A stretch of DNA of 64,000 nucleotides, from positions 2,356,001-2,420,000 of the forward strand of contig NW_026907680.1 of assembly GCF_028389875.1 (NCBI RefSeq). The letters are read 5' to 3'. This document shows positions 41,901 through 52,440 of the stretch, one piece after another. The notes under the pieces were generated by a model that did not search any database, was not told the DNA's origin, and saw only the letters and a program-made list of their open reading frames with translations. Every line of letters begins with the position of its first letter. Within the stretch, counting starts at the first letter, position 1. The position numbers and the translations under genes are program-made. Source of the stretch: Rhea pennata. Its lineage: Eukaryota; Chordata; Aves; Rheiformes; Rheidae.

Positions 41901-44900
41901 AGTCTTCCGAGGAGTTGGACCCCCGTGTGCTGCAGCCATGCCCTGGCTTTGTTTGGGCTCTGTGTGGGGTTTCTGCTGAGCTCTGTGCTGGCTCCCACCT
42001 TGGGAAGGCCTTTGTTCCACTAGTGGCCCAGGAATGGAGGCTGTTCTTTGCAGATGCTCTGCCCTGAGCTTGGGAGGGATTGCAAGGGCTGTGGAGGTCT
42101 AGATTAGAATTTCCTAAGAGGGTGGAAAGCTGGAGGAAAGGGGCCTTGTCTGATGTGCCTGCACAGGAGCCTGCTCAGGAGCTGTCAGACAGGCTGCAGT
42201 GTTGACCTGGAGGGTTTGCTTTGGAAAGCTGAGAAGGAGCTCTCTCCCCAGGGGTAGAGGGAAGGCCTGGAGCAGTGTGAGGAGGAAGCTTGTGGCCCTG
42301 CAGGCAGGCATGCTGGGCCCCTGCACTTCCTGAGGGAGTCCTGCAGGAGATGAGACCTGTCCTGCATATTCCCCCTTTGGGAAAGGCTGCTCTTCCTAGC
42401 AGCTGGGCCATGTGTCTGTGTGCCCAGAATTCACAGAAGCAGCAAAGGACACGCGGGGCCCTTCCTTGCGAGTGGTGTCTTTTTCTGGTTTACAGGTATG
42501 TGCTTGAGAGTGCCCCTCCAAGACCGTCTGTGGGAGCTGTGAAGCCCACGTGGGAAGAGGAGAAGGGACTAGATGTTGCCAGCAGCAAGGAAGGTAATGG
42601 AGTGGCTGATGCCTGGCTAGGCTTTGCACCTTCTCCTTTGTTGGTCCTTGGCAGGGCATTGGAGCCAAGGCTGCAGCACCGTGGCTCGCCTAGCATGAGG
42701 CACTAGAGGCAAGGCAGCTCAGCCCTGATGGGGAGTCGACAATCTGCTCACTTGTGCCAAGACTTCCTTCCACCTTCAAAGCAATTCGTTCTGCCCTTGC
42801 CTTCTGTGTTTCTCCTACACATTCCCAAAGCACAGCCTTTGGCTTGACTGTGTTTTCTTCCCTTCTGATTGCAGAGCATGTATCTGGCCAGCGCCTCCTC
42901 CAGCGAGAGAGGCAGCCTGAATCCAAAGTGGTGGCTACCAATGTGGAGGAAGGCATGGTGGAGGAAGAGCCTCGAGGCAGGTGAGACACTTGGGGGAATG
43001 GCGGAGGGTGACCCTGTAGCCTTGTGTGTCTTGGAGGGTGATGTTTCCCTTGGACACAAGGTCCCAAGGACCTCTGAATGCCTTTTAAGCTCTGCCACGA
43101 GGACTAGGCCTCCCTCGCTGGTTGGGCAGACAAGAGCAAGTGCCTGGCAGAGCCTGCTCTTGGCTTTCTGCCCCCGCTGCCTCTGCTTCCAGCTTCCAGA
43201 CCTTTGGGCAACTCAATGTAATTGGTCCTTCGGGAAGAGGAGGGCCTTTTCCCCTAGCCCATAGATGAAAGTAAGGAGAATGCTGCTCATCTGTGGAGAG
43301 CAGGGCTGGGTGTCTCAGGGCAATTTTGGAGGCTGAGGAAGAGTCTGCATGCCCTTGTCAGGCCTTGTGAGGAGCCAAGTGGAAAAGCTCAACTGGTGTG
43401 AGGTGCAAGAGGGGTGTGCAGGGAATGCTGCTGGAGGGGAGGATGCCTTGGGTGAATATCTCCCCAAAGCTGTGGTGTTTCCCCTTGGGCAGTGCCCTTC
43501 CTTTGACTGCCAGCAGCAAGGAGGAAGGAGGGTCATTTCCAGGCAGCAGTCAGGGGTGGTGAGCAGAAGGCTCGAGAGGGTGTGGCCTTGGCTCAGGCAG
43601 CCCTTAGAGGCAAGGACGAGTTGTTTGGGCACTTTGAAGAGGATGGGAAGGAGGGACATGAGTGCCTGAAGACGGAAGGACTGCAAGGGACAGAGCAGTT
43701 ATTCCCGGTTCCATTTCTGAAGCTTCCAAGAAAGCTTGTCCTTGGGGGCCACACAGCAGTGGCTACTGGAGTGCTCAGGACAGTGGGTAATGGTGTGTGC
43801 TGGAACCTGTCCTTGGAGCTGACCCTGCTGCTCTCCTTGGTGCCTGGAGAAAAAGTCCTACTGTGGGCACCCAGAGCTTTCCCTCGGGCACGCTGTGCAG
43901 CCCTGGGTGTTTGGGTGGTGGAGAGTCTCTGTGTCACACTTCCCCACGGTGTGTATTTGCAGCATGCTGCCAGCAATTCAGCCTAGCTCTGCAAAGGAGG
44001 ATTTAGTGGGCTGGAGGAAGCAGCTGCCAGAGGCCAGAGTGGGAGCTGGCGGGCCTGAGATTGGCTATCAGAATTCAAGAGAGGTAGGTGCTCCTGATGG
44101 AGGTCCTTCTTTTGGCAGCTTGCTTTCTGCCAAAGCATCGTGGTGTGGGCGCTGGCTGGACAAGAGCCCTTCCCATGGGTTCCGCTGGGCCCTGCCTGAC
44201 TGTCCCCGGGGTTTGCTGTCAAAGGCGCTGCTTGTGCTCTACTTCTGCAATGCATCTCTCATGACTCCTTCACTCTCCATTAACGTCTCCCAGCAGAGCC
44301 TCTGGGGCCCTCGCTCTAGTGGCCGTGGAACTGCTAGGCCTTTCTGCTATAGCAGATGGAGAGATTCTGTTCAGCGGTGTGATTATTCAGATGCTTGGTT
44401 CAAACAGGAAAGGGATGTTCAGCCTTGCTGGGCTTCCCTTCAGGGTAAAAGAGCACTGACAGGGAAGGGTCAGAGCAGAGGCTGAGAAAGAACCTTCCCT
44501 TCTGGGAAAACAGAGCTGCCGTAACCCCCACTGCCCTCTCTCATCCTCCCTAGCAGGACTGCCCTGCACATTGCCCTAGAGTTTAGTGAGCTGCCTTCCC
44601 CTGCACTTGCCTGCCTTGACTTCCCAATGCTCTGCTGGACTAGCCTCTTTGTGCTTGCCCTGGACATAATCCTGCCAGAACTTTTAGACTTTTGCCTATA
44701 TTCTCCTACAGCTGGTCTTGTGTGGAATGGAGGGGCTGCTGTGAGCAACAATGATGGGTATTTCAGAGTTTCTGAGAGGCAGCTTCTTCTTTTCTGAGTA
44801 GTGGAAACTTTAGCTGCCTTTGCCAGCAGCAAGATTCTTTCCTTGGCAGCATCTCACCGGTGTTTCTCACCTTTGCAGATGCTGGAGATGAGGGACTCAG

Positions 44901-47900
44901 TCCTCGAAGCCAGCCAGAGGAGTGAGACTGAGGCCCCTTGTGCTCTTCCAAGTATTTTTCCAACGTGAGTACTTTGCCTTGCTTCTTTTCCCCTGACTGA
45001 CGAAGGCAGCAGCCTCTCAGCACAGGTTTGATAGGGCTGCAGTGCCAGGGCTGGGGGAGGCTGTTCTGAAAGTGCTTTGGGAGCAAGACTTCCCAGCGGC
45101 TGCATCCCAGTAGCCTGCACGCATGCTCTGCCTTCATACAGGGTCTGTTGGAGGCCCTAAGCCAAGATTTATGCTGTCTCCCACCACGCAAGAGCTTTAT
45201 TCTGGACTGCCTTGATGCCTTTCTCTGTCTTTGTCACTGGGTGCCCAGCAGCAATCCATTGCCCATCCCGGAACACAGAGTCCTTGGGGCCACGGGGCAG
45301 TGGCTAATGTAGTCGGCAGCACAGCGTGTAATGCTGTGCTTTGGAGCCTGTCCTGGCAGATGACCTTGCTGCTCGCCTTCCTGCATGGAGAGAAATTTTC
45401 ACTGTGGTTGTGTCCAGAGCTCTCCTTCAGGCATGATCTGCAGCCCTGGGTGTTTTGTTAAGGGGTGATCCCCGTTTCTGTTGATGTGACCCCAGTGAGG
45501 GGGACACACGTGCTTCTGCTACAGAACTGCCTTCTGCAGTAGAAGCAGGTGCCCAACTTGTCAGGCTGAAATGGGGACCCTACTCCCCCTGTGCTCATGC
45601 CACCTCCCCGTGGTGTGTATTTGCAGTCCATTCCTAGGCACCCCAGAGTGCTCTGCCCAGAAGGCAGTGCCAGGCGGGAGGAAGCCATCATCAGAAGCTG
45701 GAGCACCTACTGAGTGGCCTGGGAATGAAGTGGACGAGAATGCCAGAGCAGTAAGTGTCACTGTTGGAGGCCCTTCTTTTCCAGCGTGCATCCTGCAAAA
45801 ACCTTGTGCTATGGGCGCTGGCTTGCAAGAGCCCTTCCCATGGGTTCACTGAGCCCTGCCCGACATCGCCCAGTCCTGCCTTCAAAGGCATTGGTGGTGA
45901 ATGTAGTTTTGGAATGCACACGCTGTTGCACCTTGCTCTCTGTGAACACACCAGCAGAGCCTCTGGGGCCCTCCTGCTGGTGGCACTGGAAGTGCTGGGC
46001 CTTTCTGTGATAGAAAGTGAAGAGTTTCTGCTCAGCTCTGTCATAATTCAGATGCTTGTTTCAAGCAGGAAAGGGATGTTCAGCCTTTCTGGGCTTCCCT
46101 TCAGGGTAAAAGGGTGCTGACAGGAAGGCTCCCGGGAAGGCTCAGAGCAGAGGCTGGGGAAGAACCTTCCCTTCTGGAGAAGCTTCTGAGCTGGCTTCCC
46201 ATGCGCTTGCCTCCCTTGATGTCTCTGTTCTGTCCTGGATCAGCCTTTTGGCTCTTCCCTGGACAAAAGCCTGCCAGAACATTTAGCTCTTTGCCCATAT
46301 TCCCCTGCAGCTGCTCTTGTGTGGAATGGAGGGGCTGCTGTGAGCAAGAGCAAAGGGTCAACGGCTGTTTCTGCAATTCTGAGAGGCAGCTTCTTCTCTG
46401 AAGCATGGAAACATGGGCTGCCCTTACCAGCAGCAAGATCCTTTCCTTGGCAGCATCTCACCTCTCTTTCTCACCTTTGCAGATGAAAATACACAGGGAT
46501 TCAATCCTGACAGCCACTAAAGCAGCTCCGATTGTGTCCCCTGCACCTCTTCCAAACATGTTCCTAAGGTGAGTACTTTCCCTTCCTTCTTTCCCCTCTT
46601 CCTGACAAAGGCAGCAGCCTCTCCGCACAGGTTTGTTAGGGCTGCATTGCCAGGGCTGGGGCAGGCTGCTCTGAAAGTGCTTTGGGAGCAAAAATTCCAA
46701 GCAGCTGGGTCCCAGTGACCTGCACGCATGCTCTGCCTTCATCTGGGCTCTGTGGGTGGGGAGAGGGTTCTGCAGAGCTCTGTGCTGCCTCCCACTATGC
46801 AGGAGCTTAATGCTTGACTGTCTTGATGCCTTTGTCCTTCTTCAACACTGGGTGCCCAGCAACAACCTATTGCCCATCCCTGAACACAGAGTGTTCAGGT
46901 CTTATGTAGCTGACAGGACAGCAGGTAATGCTGTGCCTTGGAGCCTGTCCTGGCAGATGACCCTGCTGCTCTCCTCACTGCCTGGAGAGAGTCTCCCTTG
47001 GGCTCCTGGAGCTCTCCTTCAGGCATGACGTGCAGCCCCAGGTGTTTTGGTGGGAGGTGATGCTCTGATGTGGCCGCAGTCAGTGGGAGCCCTGTGCTTC
47101 TGCTGCAGAATTGCCTTCTGCTGCAGGAGCAGGTGTGAAGCTGGTGAGGGCCAGGTGGGGACCCTACTCCCCCTGTGCTCATATCACCTCTCTGCGGTGT
47201 GTATTTGCAGGCCGGTGCCAGTCACCTTAGAGTGCTTTGCACAGAGTGGAGCAGCAGCGGGCAGGAAGAAGGAACGGAGAGAAACGCGAGCACTAGCTGC
47301 ATGTCCTCTGAGCGAGGGCCGTCAGAGGTCTGGCGTGGTAAGTGCTCCTCATTGAGTCAGGCCCTTCATGTGCCAGCCTGCTTTCTGCCCAGGCCTTGTG
47401 CTATGGGCGCTGGCTGTACAAGAGCCCTTCCCATGGGCTCTGCTGAGCCTTGCAAGACTTGGCCCGGGGCTTGCCTTCACAGGCACCGCTTGTGCTCCAG
47501 GTTTGCAGTATAGCTCTTGCTGCTGCGCCCTCCTTGAACACACCAGCAGAGGCACCAGGGTCCCGTTTTTGATTGCCTCTGAACTGCAGAGCCTTTCTGC
47601 AATAGAAAATTCAGTTTCTGCTCAATTGTGTGATTATTGAGACGCTGGGTGCAAATGAGAACGGGATGTTCAGTGTGACTGGTCTTTCCTTCAGGGCAGT
47701 AGGGTGTTTGTAGGAAGGCGCATGGGAAGGGTCAGAGCAGAGGCTGAGAAATAATTTTCCCTTCTGGGAAAAGAGACCTGCTGCAGCCCCCACTGTACCC
47801 TCCTGTCCTCCCTAGCAGGACTGCCGTGCACATTGCCCTTGATCTTAGTCAGCGGCCCTCCCCTGCGCTGCCCTCCCTCAGTCTCTCCCTTAGGCAAGAA

Positions 47901-50900
47901 CTGCTCTCCTGGATCAGCCTCTTGGCTCTTGCCCTTGACAAAAGCCTACCAGAGCTTTTCCCCATTTGCCTCTATGTCCAGGGAGCAGCTATTGTGTAGA
48001 ATGGAGGGGTTGCAGTGAGCAAGAGAGAAGGTTGTTTCTGCTGTTCTGAGAGGCAGCTTCTTCTCTGAACAGTGCAAACATTGGCTGCCCTTGTGAGCAG
48101 CAAGATCCTCTTCTTGGCAGCATCTCACCTGTGTTTCTCCCCTGTGCAGATGCTGGAGATGAGAGACTCGATCCTTGCAGCCACCAAAGCCCTCGATGTC
48201 CAGGCCCGTACTCCCCGCCGCCATATGTTTCCAACGTGAGTATATTTGTTGGCTCCCTAGCCTCCAGTTTAGCAAGAGAGCATTTTCTCGGCGCAGGTTT
48301 GTTAGGGCTGCAGTGCCAGGGCTGGCGAAGGCTGCTCTGAAAGTGCTTTGGGAGCAAGACTTCCCAGCGACAGCGTCCCTGTGACCTCCGGGCATGCTCT
48401 GCCTTCATGTGGGCTCTGTGGGGGGCTTTGGCCAACTCTGTGCTGGCTCCCACCACACAAGGGCTTTATTCTGGGCTGCCTTCATGCCTTTCTCCTTCTC
48501 TGTTGCTGGGTGCCCAGCAGCAATCCATTGCCCATCCCTGAACACCGAGTCCTTGGGGCCACAGAGCAGTGGCTAATGCAGTTGACAGGACGCAGGTAAT
48601 GGTGTGAGTTGGAGGCTGTCCTTGTAGGGGACCCTGCTGCTCTCCTTGCTGCCTGGAGAGAAAGTCTTGCTGTGGGCACCCGGAGCTCTCCAGCGGGCAC
48701 ATTGTGTAGCTGTGGGTGTTTTGGCGGGAGGTGATTTCCGTGTCTGTGGATGTGATCCCCATCAGTGGAACCCCCGTGCTGCTGCTGCAGAACTGCCTTC
48801 TGCTGCAGAGGCAGGTGCCCCCCCTTGTGAGAGCTGCATGGAGCCCAAACTCCCCAGCTTCCCCGGGCTCATGCCACCTCCCTGGTGCCTATTTGCAGGA
48901 TGTTTTCCACCACCCCAGAGTGTTTTGCCAGATGGCCGGCCCCAGGCGCCTGTCAACAACCGCCACGCGCTAGAGTGCGAGCTGTGTGGGCTGTGAATGA
49001 AAGCGCTCCGAAGGCAAGACAGGTAGGTGCTCCTCCCTGAGCTCCTTTGTCTGCAGAAGCATTCTTCTCTGGGACGAGAGCCCTTCCCATGGGCTCTGCT
49101 GAGCCCTGGCTGACTTGGCCCAGGGCTTGCCTTCAAAGGCACTGCTTGGGCTCTAGTTTTGCAATATAGCTCTTGCTGCTGCGCCCTCCTCGAACACTCC
49201 AGCAGAGCCCCTGGGACCCTCTCTTTTTTCTGGCCATGGTAGTGCTGGGGTTTTCAGTGAGAGACCATGGAGAGTTTCTGCTCAGCTGTGTGATTATTGA
49301 GATGCTTGGTGTGAATGAGAAGGGGATGTTCAGCATGGCTGGTCTTCCCTTCAGGGCAATAGGGTGCTGGCAGGAAGGCTCAGGAGAAGGTCACAAAGCC
49401 TGGGACATGTTGCGGTGTCCCTTGCTCTTCTGCTGCTGGGGCGGCAGCAGCCGTTGTCCGGCGGGGTGCCCCAGGCCAGGTCAGAGCCAGGGGCCTGGTG
49501 ATTGCCAAGGTCCTGCAGTCCCTGGATGCTGGCGAGGAGCATGTGGAGAGCAGCGGAGTGGACTTGGAAGTGGGGCACATTGCACAGTGTGGAGTTGTCT
49601 TGCAGGTGCAGCAGGGTGCTGAGAATCTGGCTGAAGAAAAGCCCAGTATTCAGAAGATCGTCCGATACCAGCTGGGAGAAGACAAGCAAGTGACCCTGAA
49701 GGTCTACTTCTCCTGCCTAGAGGAAGAGGAGGAAGGGCTGGACAGTCAAGAGGGGCCTTGCAAGACAGGGCAGGTATGTGGCAGCTCCAGGAGAAGCCTG
49801 GCAGAACTGAGGGGCAGTGAGGCAGCAAGGGGTGCCACTTGTAATCCCGGAGCCACTGTGCTGCCTAGAGTGTGCTGTGACTTTTTCTGACATGAGATTT
49901 ATGTGGCTTAAAGCTTGTCACTAAGTCCCTCCCTGCAGCACTCAGCAAATGCCCAGCACTGCTGTGGAGCTGAAGGGCTGTGGCTGCAAATGGGAGCAGG
50001 GTTGAGGGAGTAGAGGAGGAGATAAGCAGGAGGGCTCTGAGGCCGAGTGAGAGAGACAAGGTGTCAGTGCGGCTGCAGCCCCATTGCCCCATGAGCAAGC
50101 CACAGGGCTGGCCTGGGCTCAGCCTTGCCTTCCAGCCAAGGGGCAGCTGTTGAGTGCTGAGAATGGCCTCCAACAGTGGCACCTGCAAGATCTGAGCAGC
50201 TGAGCGCAAAGGGATGCTTCCAGCATTGGTGTGCCCCTTTGCAAAGCTCTCCCTGACTGCTGAAGCCAAGACGACACAGGTACCTGCCAGTCCTGGTACC
50301 AGCAGCCTCCGCCACGGGCTGATGAGCTGTGTCCAAACAAGCTCCCCTGTCCCATGACGGTGAGGCTGGCAACACCCTCAGAAGCTCCTGCAAACATCCC
50401 TGGCCCTCACGAGTCTGCAGTCTTCCTGGGCTTTCTAGCAGGGCAGAACACAGCCTGTTCTTTCTGCCTCCTTGTGCAGGGGGAAGAAGAGCCGTGTGCA
50501 GAGACACAGGCAAGCAGAAGAAAGAGCAGCAGCAGTGGCAAAGAGACCAGCAGAGCCAGTTTCAGCAGAAGACGCAGCAGCAGTGGCAAAGAGACCAGCA
50601 GAGCCAGTTTCAGCAGAAGACGCAGCAGCAGTGGCAGGGGCAGTATCAGCGGCAGTGTCAGCGGGAGACCCAGAGGCAGCGGCAGTGGAAGCCCCACTGC
50701 AAAAGAGAACGGCAGCCCCAGTGTCAGTAGCAGGCAGCGTGGCAGTGGCAGCGGGAGCCCCGGTGGCAGGGAGAGCGGCAGCCCCAGTGTCAATGGCAGT
50801 GGCACTGGAAGCCCCACTGTAAGACACAGCGGCAGCCCCAGTGTCAATGGCAGTGGCACTGGAAGCCCCACTGTAAGACACAGTGGCAGCCCCAGTGTCA

Positions 50901-51397
50901 ATGGCAGGGGCACTGGAAACCCCACTGTCAAACACAGTGGCAGCCCCAGTGGCACTGGAAGCCCCAGTGTCAGACCAAGTGGCAGCGGCAGTGGCAGTGC
51001 CGGACACAGCGGCAGCGGAACTGGAAGCCCCAGTGGCAGACGCAGCAGCAGATCCACTGGCGGTGGCAGCGTCACTGGAAGCCCCAGTGGCGGGCACAGC
51101 GGCAGCCCAAGTGCCAGCGGCAAACACAACAGCAGTGACAGTGGGAGCTGCAATGTTGGACACAGCGGGAAACCCGCTCGTAGCAGCAGTGGCAGTGGAA
51201 GCTCCAATGCTGGACACAACGGCAGCCCCACTGGCAGTGGCAGCGGCACACGAAGACCCAGTGTCAGACAGAGCATCAACGGCAGTGGGAGCCTCAGGGG
51301 CAGCGGCAGTGGCCACAGCAGCAGCCACAACGGAAGCAGCAGCAGCACTGCTTGTGAGCCACGCGAGCACCCAGGAAGTTCTCTGAAGCTGAATTAA
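38992..51397 (+). CDS. CCDC81-like protein with two HU domains, exon cassettes and Ser/Gly-rich tail
   Basis: Sixteen exons: 38992-39058, 39236-39297, 39836-39992, 40788-41044, 41686-41771, 42496-42593, 42875-42980, 43963-44083, 44879-44964, 45627-45750, 46483-46568, 47211-47337, 48150-48235, 48899-49022, about 49363-49773 and 50480-51397. All have GT/AG borders and phases chain throughout (only the 5' border of exon 15 is uncertain), predicting about 970 residues. The first ~180 residues match vertebrate CCDC81: an HU-fold pair with WEGVSNYIQEKL, IPLGTF, VQRPAF and LHGL, then CVEETMYLLS, FKGIGVLLIEGKEV and FYRGFLC. Human CCDC81 is a centrosome-linked protein; avian relatives form a large lineage-specific expansion for which non-self recognition has been proposed (Burroughs et al., Cell Cycle 2017). 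The coiled-coil C-terminus of mammalian CCDC81 is not seen; instead there are four cassettes and a low-complexity tail. It is the only copy in the window with HU exons. Confidence 0.85.
39236..39992 (+). other. Exons 2-3 of U: first HU domain
   Basis: Exon 2 (62 nt) gives the helical hairpin VPIWEGVSNYIQEKLVLNK and exon 3 (157 nt) the beta-arm region with IPLGTFSV, KNGPLTVQRPAF and LVDLHGLS. This corresponds to the eukaryotic HU-CCDC81 domain 1, where the HU body helices precede a glycine-containing strand (PLGTF). Phase enters 1 and leaves 1. Exon 1 (22 codons) supplies only a short leader ending VPVIPPR. Confidence 0.85.
40788..41044 (+). other. Exon 4 of U: second HU domain
   Basis: A single 257-nt exon encodes the second HU unit: YPHVAVAISMPWKTV, then the helix CVEETMYLLSCCLANGKN, the strand region VALLFKGIGVLLIEGKEV and MWFYRGFLCRLN. 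It aligns by eye along its whole length with the second HU domain of vertebrate CCDC81 and ends in phase 0. Confidence 0.85.
41686..42980 (+). other. Exons 5-7 of U: linker (first type-A exon plus two unique exons)
   Basis: Exon 5 (41686-41771, 86 nt, phase 0 in, 2 out) is the founding type-A exon; its MPEMRHSVLAS start resembles the SVLSS block that follows the HU domains in mammalian CCDC81. Exons 6 (42496-42593) and 7 (42875-42980) encode acidic, low-structure sequence (WEEEKGLD; VEEGMVEEEP). Exons 6 and 7 have no counterpart in P or S. Confidence 0.75.
43963..49022 (+). repeat. Tandem ~1.6-kb genomic units, each with a type-B and a type-A exon
   Basis: Type-B exons start at 43963, 45627, 47211 and 48899 (spacing 1664, 1584, 1688 bp). 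Type-A exons start at 44879, 46483 and 48150. A is always 86 nt (phase 0 to 2) and B 121-127 nt (phase 2 to 0), so each A+B pair adds about 70 residues without changing frame. Type-A exons share an M-x-x-x-R-D-S-(V/I)-L start; type-B exons share a (P/L)EC(S/F)A core but otherwise differ strongly. Intron sequence is duplicated too, including a conserved block 250-450 bp after each B exon (GATGTTCAGC...CTTCCCTTCAGG) that has no splice-consistent role I can assign. Confidence 0.9.
49363..49773 (+). other. Exon 15 of U, 5' border uncertain
   Basis: Clear coding content from LVIAKVLQSLD through HVESSGVDLEVGHIAQCGVVLQ and KQVTLKVYFSCLEEEEEG to KTGQ, donor CAG/GTATGT at 49773. It does not match a family I know. 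Its neighbour exon 14 ends in phase 0. The acceptor homologous to copy P (GGCAG at 49447 or 49450) would give the wrong phase, because U has one extra base shortly after it. Acceptors at 49362, 49383, 49389 or 49398 keep the frame open. I chose 49363 as the longest option. Confidence 0.55.
50480..51397 (+). other. Exon 16 of U: 305-residue Ser/Gly-rich low-complexity tail
   Basis: Starts GEEEPCAETQASRRKSSSSGK after acceptor TTGTGCAG, then repeats of the type GSPSVNGSGTGSPTVRHS and GSGSGSPG, and ends CEPREHPGSSLKLN with TAA at 51395-51397. The TAA lies within an ATTAAA hexamer. The repeat is an 18-54-bp trinucleotide-based minisatellite (AGC/GGC/AGT codons). It is probably disordered and phosphorylatable; a function is not evident. 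Homologous tails: 38 residues in P (10928-11044) and 206 in S (29986-30606). Confidence 0.85.
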
Positions 51398-52440
51398 ACC
51401 AACTGCCCCAAGTCGGGTGGCTCTTGGCTGGGTGTGTGGTGAGCTCGTCCGTTTGCAGCGTGGGAGCTTTGGGGAGGCCTGAAGAGCAGAGCTGAGGAGT
51501 CAGGGCTCAGGGGCTGCTGCCAGGGCAGCTCGCCGCCGCGGTCGTGCTGTGGCTCTTTGGCTGCAGCTGCGGTGGCTGTGGCCTAGGGGTGTGCTGCATC
51601 TTGTTGGTGCCGGGGAGAGGCGTGGAGAGGGCCGTGCCATGGCCAACGCATGTCCTGGGGCCAGGGGGCCTGTGGGGAGAGGAGGAAAAAGCTGCTGTAT
51701 GCCTCTGAGGGGAGGAAGTGCTTGAGCCTGGGCCCCCCTTGCTGGGGCCCAGTGCTGGCTGCATGGTGGGAGGGAACTGCCAGCTCTTGTGTGTGTCTTG
51801 GGTGCCCTTGAGTGCTGGGCTTTTGCAGGTGTGAGGGGAAGAAGGCGGGTGCCCAGGGCCAGAAGGGGAAGTGGCCACCCCGGAGGCTTGGTGCCAGCAG
51901 AGTCCATGGCCACCTGGGCTGTAGCACCCGGGAACTAGTGGAGTTGCAGAGACCGAGGGCAGGTAGGAAGGAGAGCAGCAGAGCCCAGAGGCTGGCCTTG
52001 AGGCGAGCAGGCTTCCCCTTCTGCAGAGACCTGCTAGGGGGACGCCAGGGGAGGCAGCTCAGAAGGGCAAAGGAGCTCAGGAAAGCTGGCAGGCCTTTAA
52101 GCTGCTGAAGGAGAGCCTCCTCCAAGTGCCACTCTGCTCCACCTTGACACTCCAGCAAGCCCAAGTCAGGGCAAAGCCTACGGCCCCTCACTAGCAATGG
52201 CGATTCTGGAGGACATGGCTTCATCGTTCCATCTGGTACGTGCGCATCTGCAAATGCAGGAGCTTTGCTTGAGCGCCTGCTCAGGGAGACTTTCATCAGC
52301 ACTTCATGAGCATTGAGTCCCCTTCTCTCTGCAGGCTGACAAGCCTTGGTAAGGATCCGCACCTCAGACCAGCTTCTAGCCTCTTTGTCCTCCACACATT
52401 TTCCATTACCCCACAGCAGGAGCTGCGAGAGAAAGCGCCC
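51398..52440 (+). repeat. 3' flank of U, duplicated in P and R
   Basis: Inverted relative to 9890-10927; part recurs at 25.47-26.09 kb. It follows the U stop codon directly. Confidence 0.8.
51829..51962 (+). other. Exon-like block downstream of the U stop codon
   Basis: Acceptor CTTTTGCAG and donor GGCAG/GTAGGA bracket 134 nt that are open in the frame starting CEGKKAGAQGQKGKW (phase 2 in, 1 out), with basic composition. The block is preserved with both splice signals in P (about 10362-10496, minus); R keeps part. It could be an alternative terminal exon or a decayed exon of the ancestral gene. No expression evidence. Confidence 0.35.

Noticed and set aside
50407..51348. Leu/Pro-rich minus-strand ORF (313 codons) and Ala-rich ORF opposite the U tail
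   Set aside because: Antisense and out-of-frame reads of the AGC/GGC trinucleotide repeat; the plus frame joins correctly to exon 15 and ends with the family's conserved terminus.
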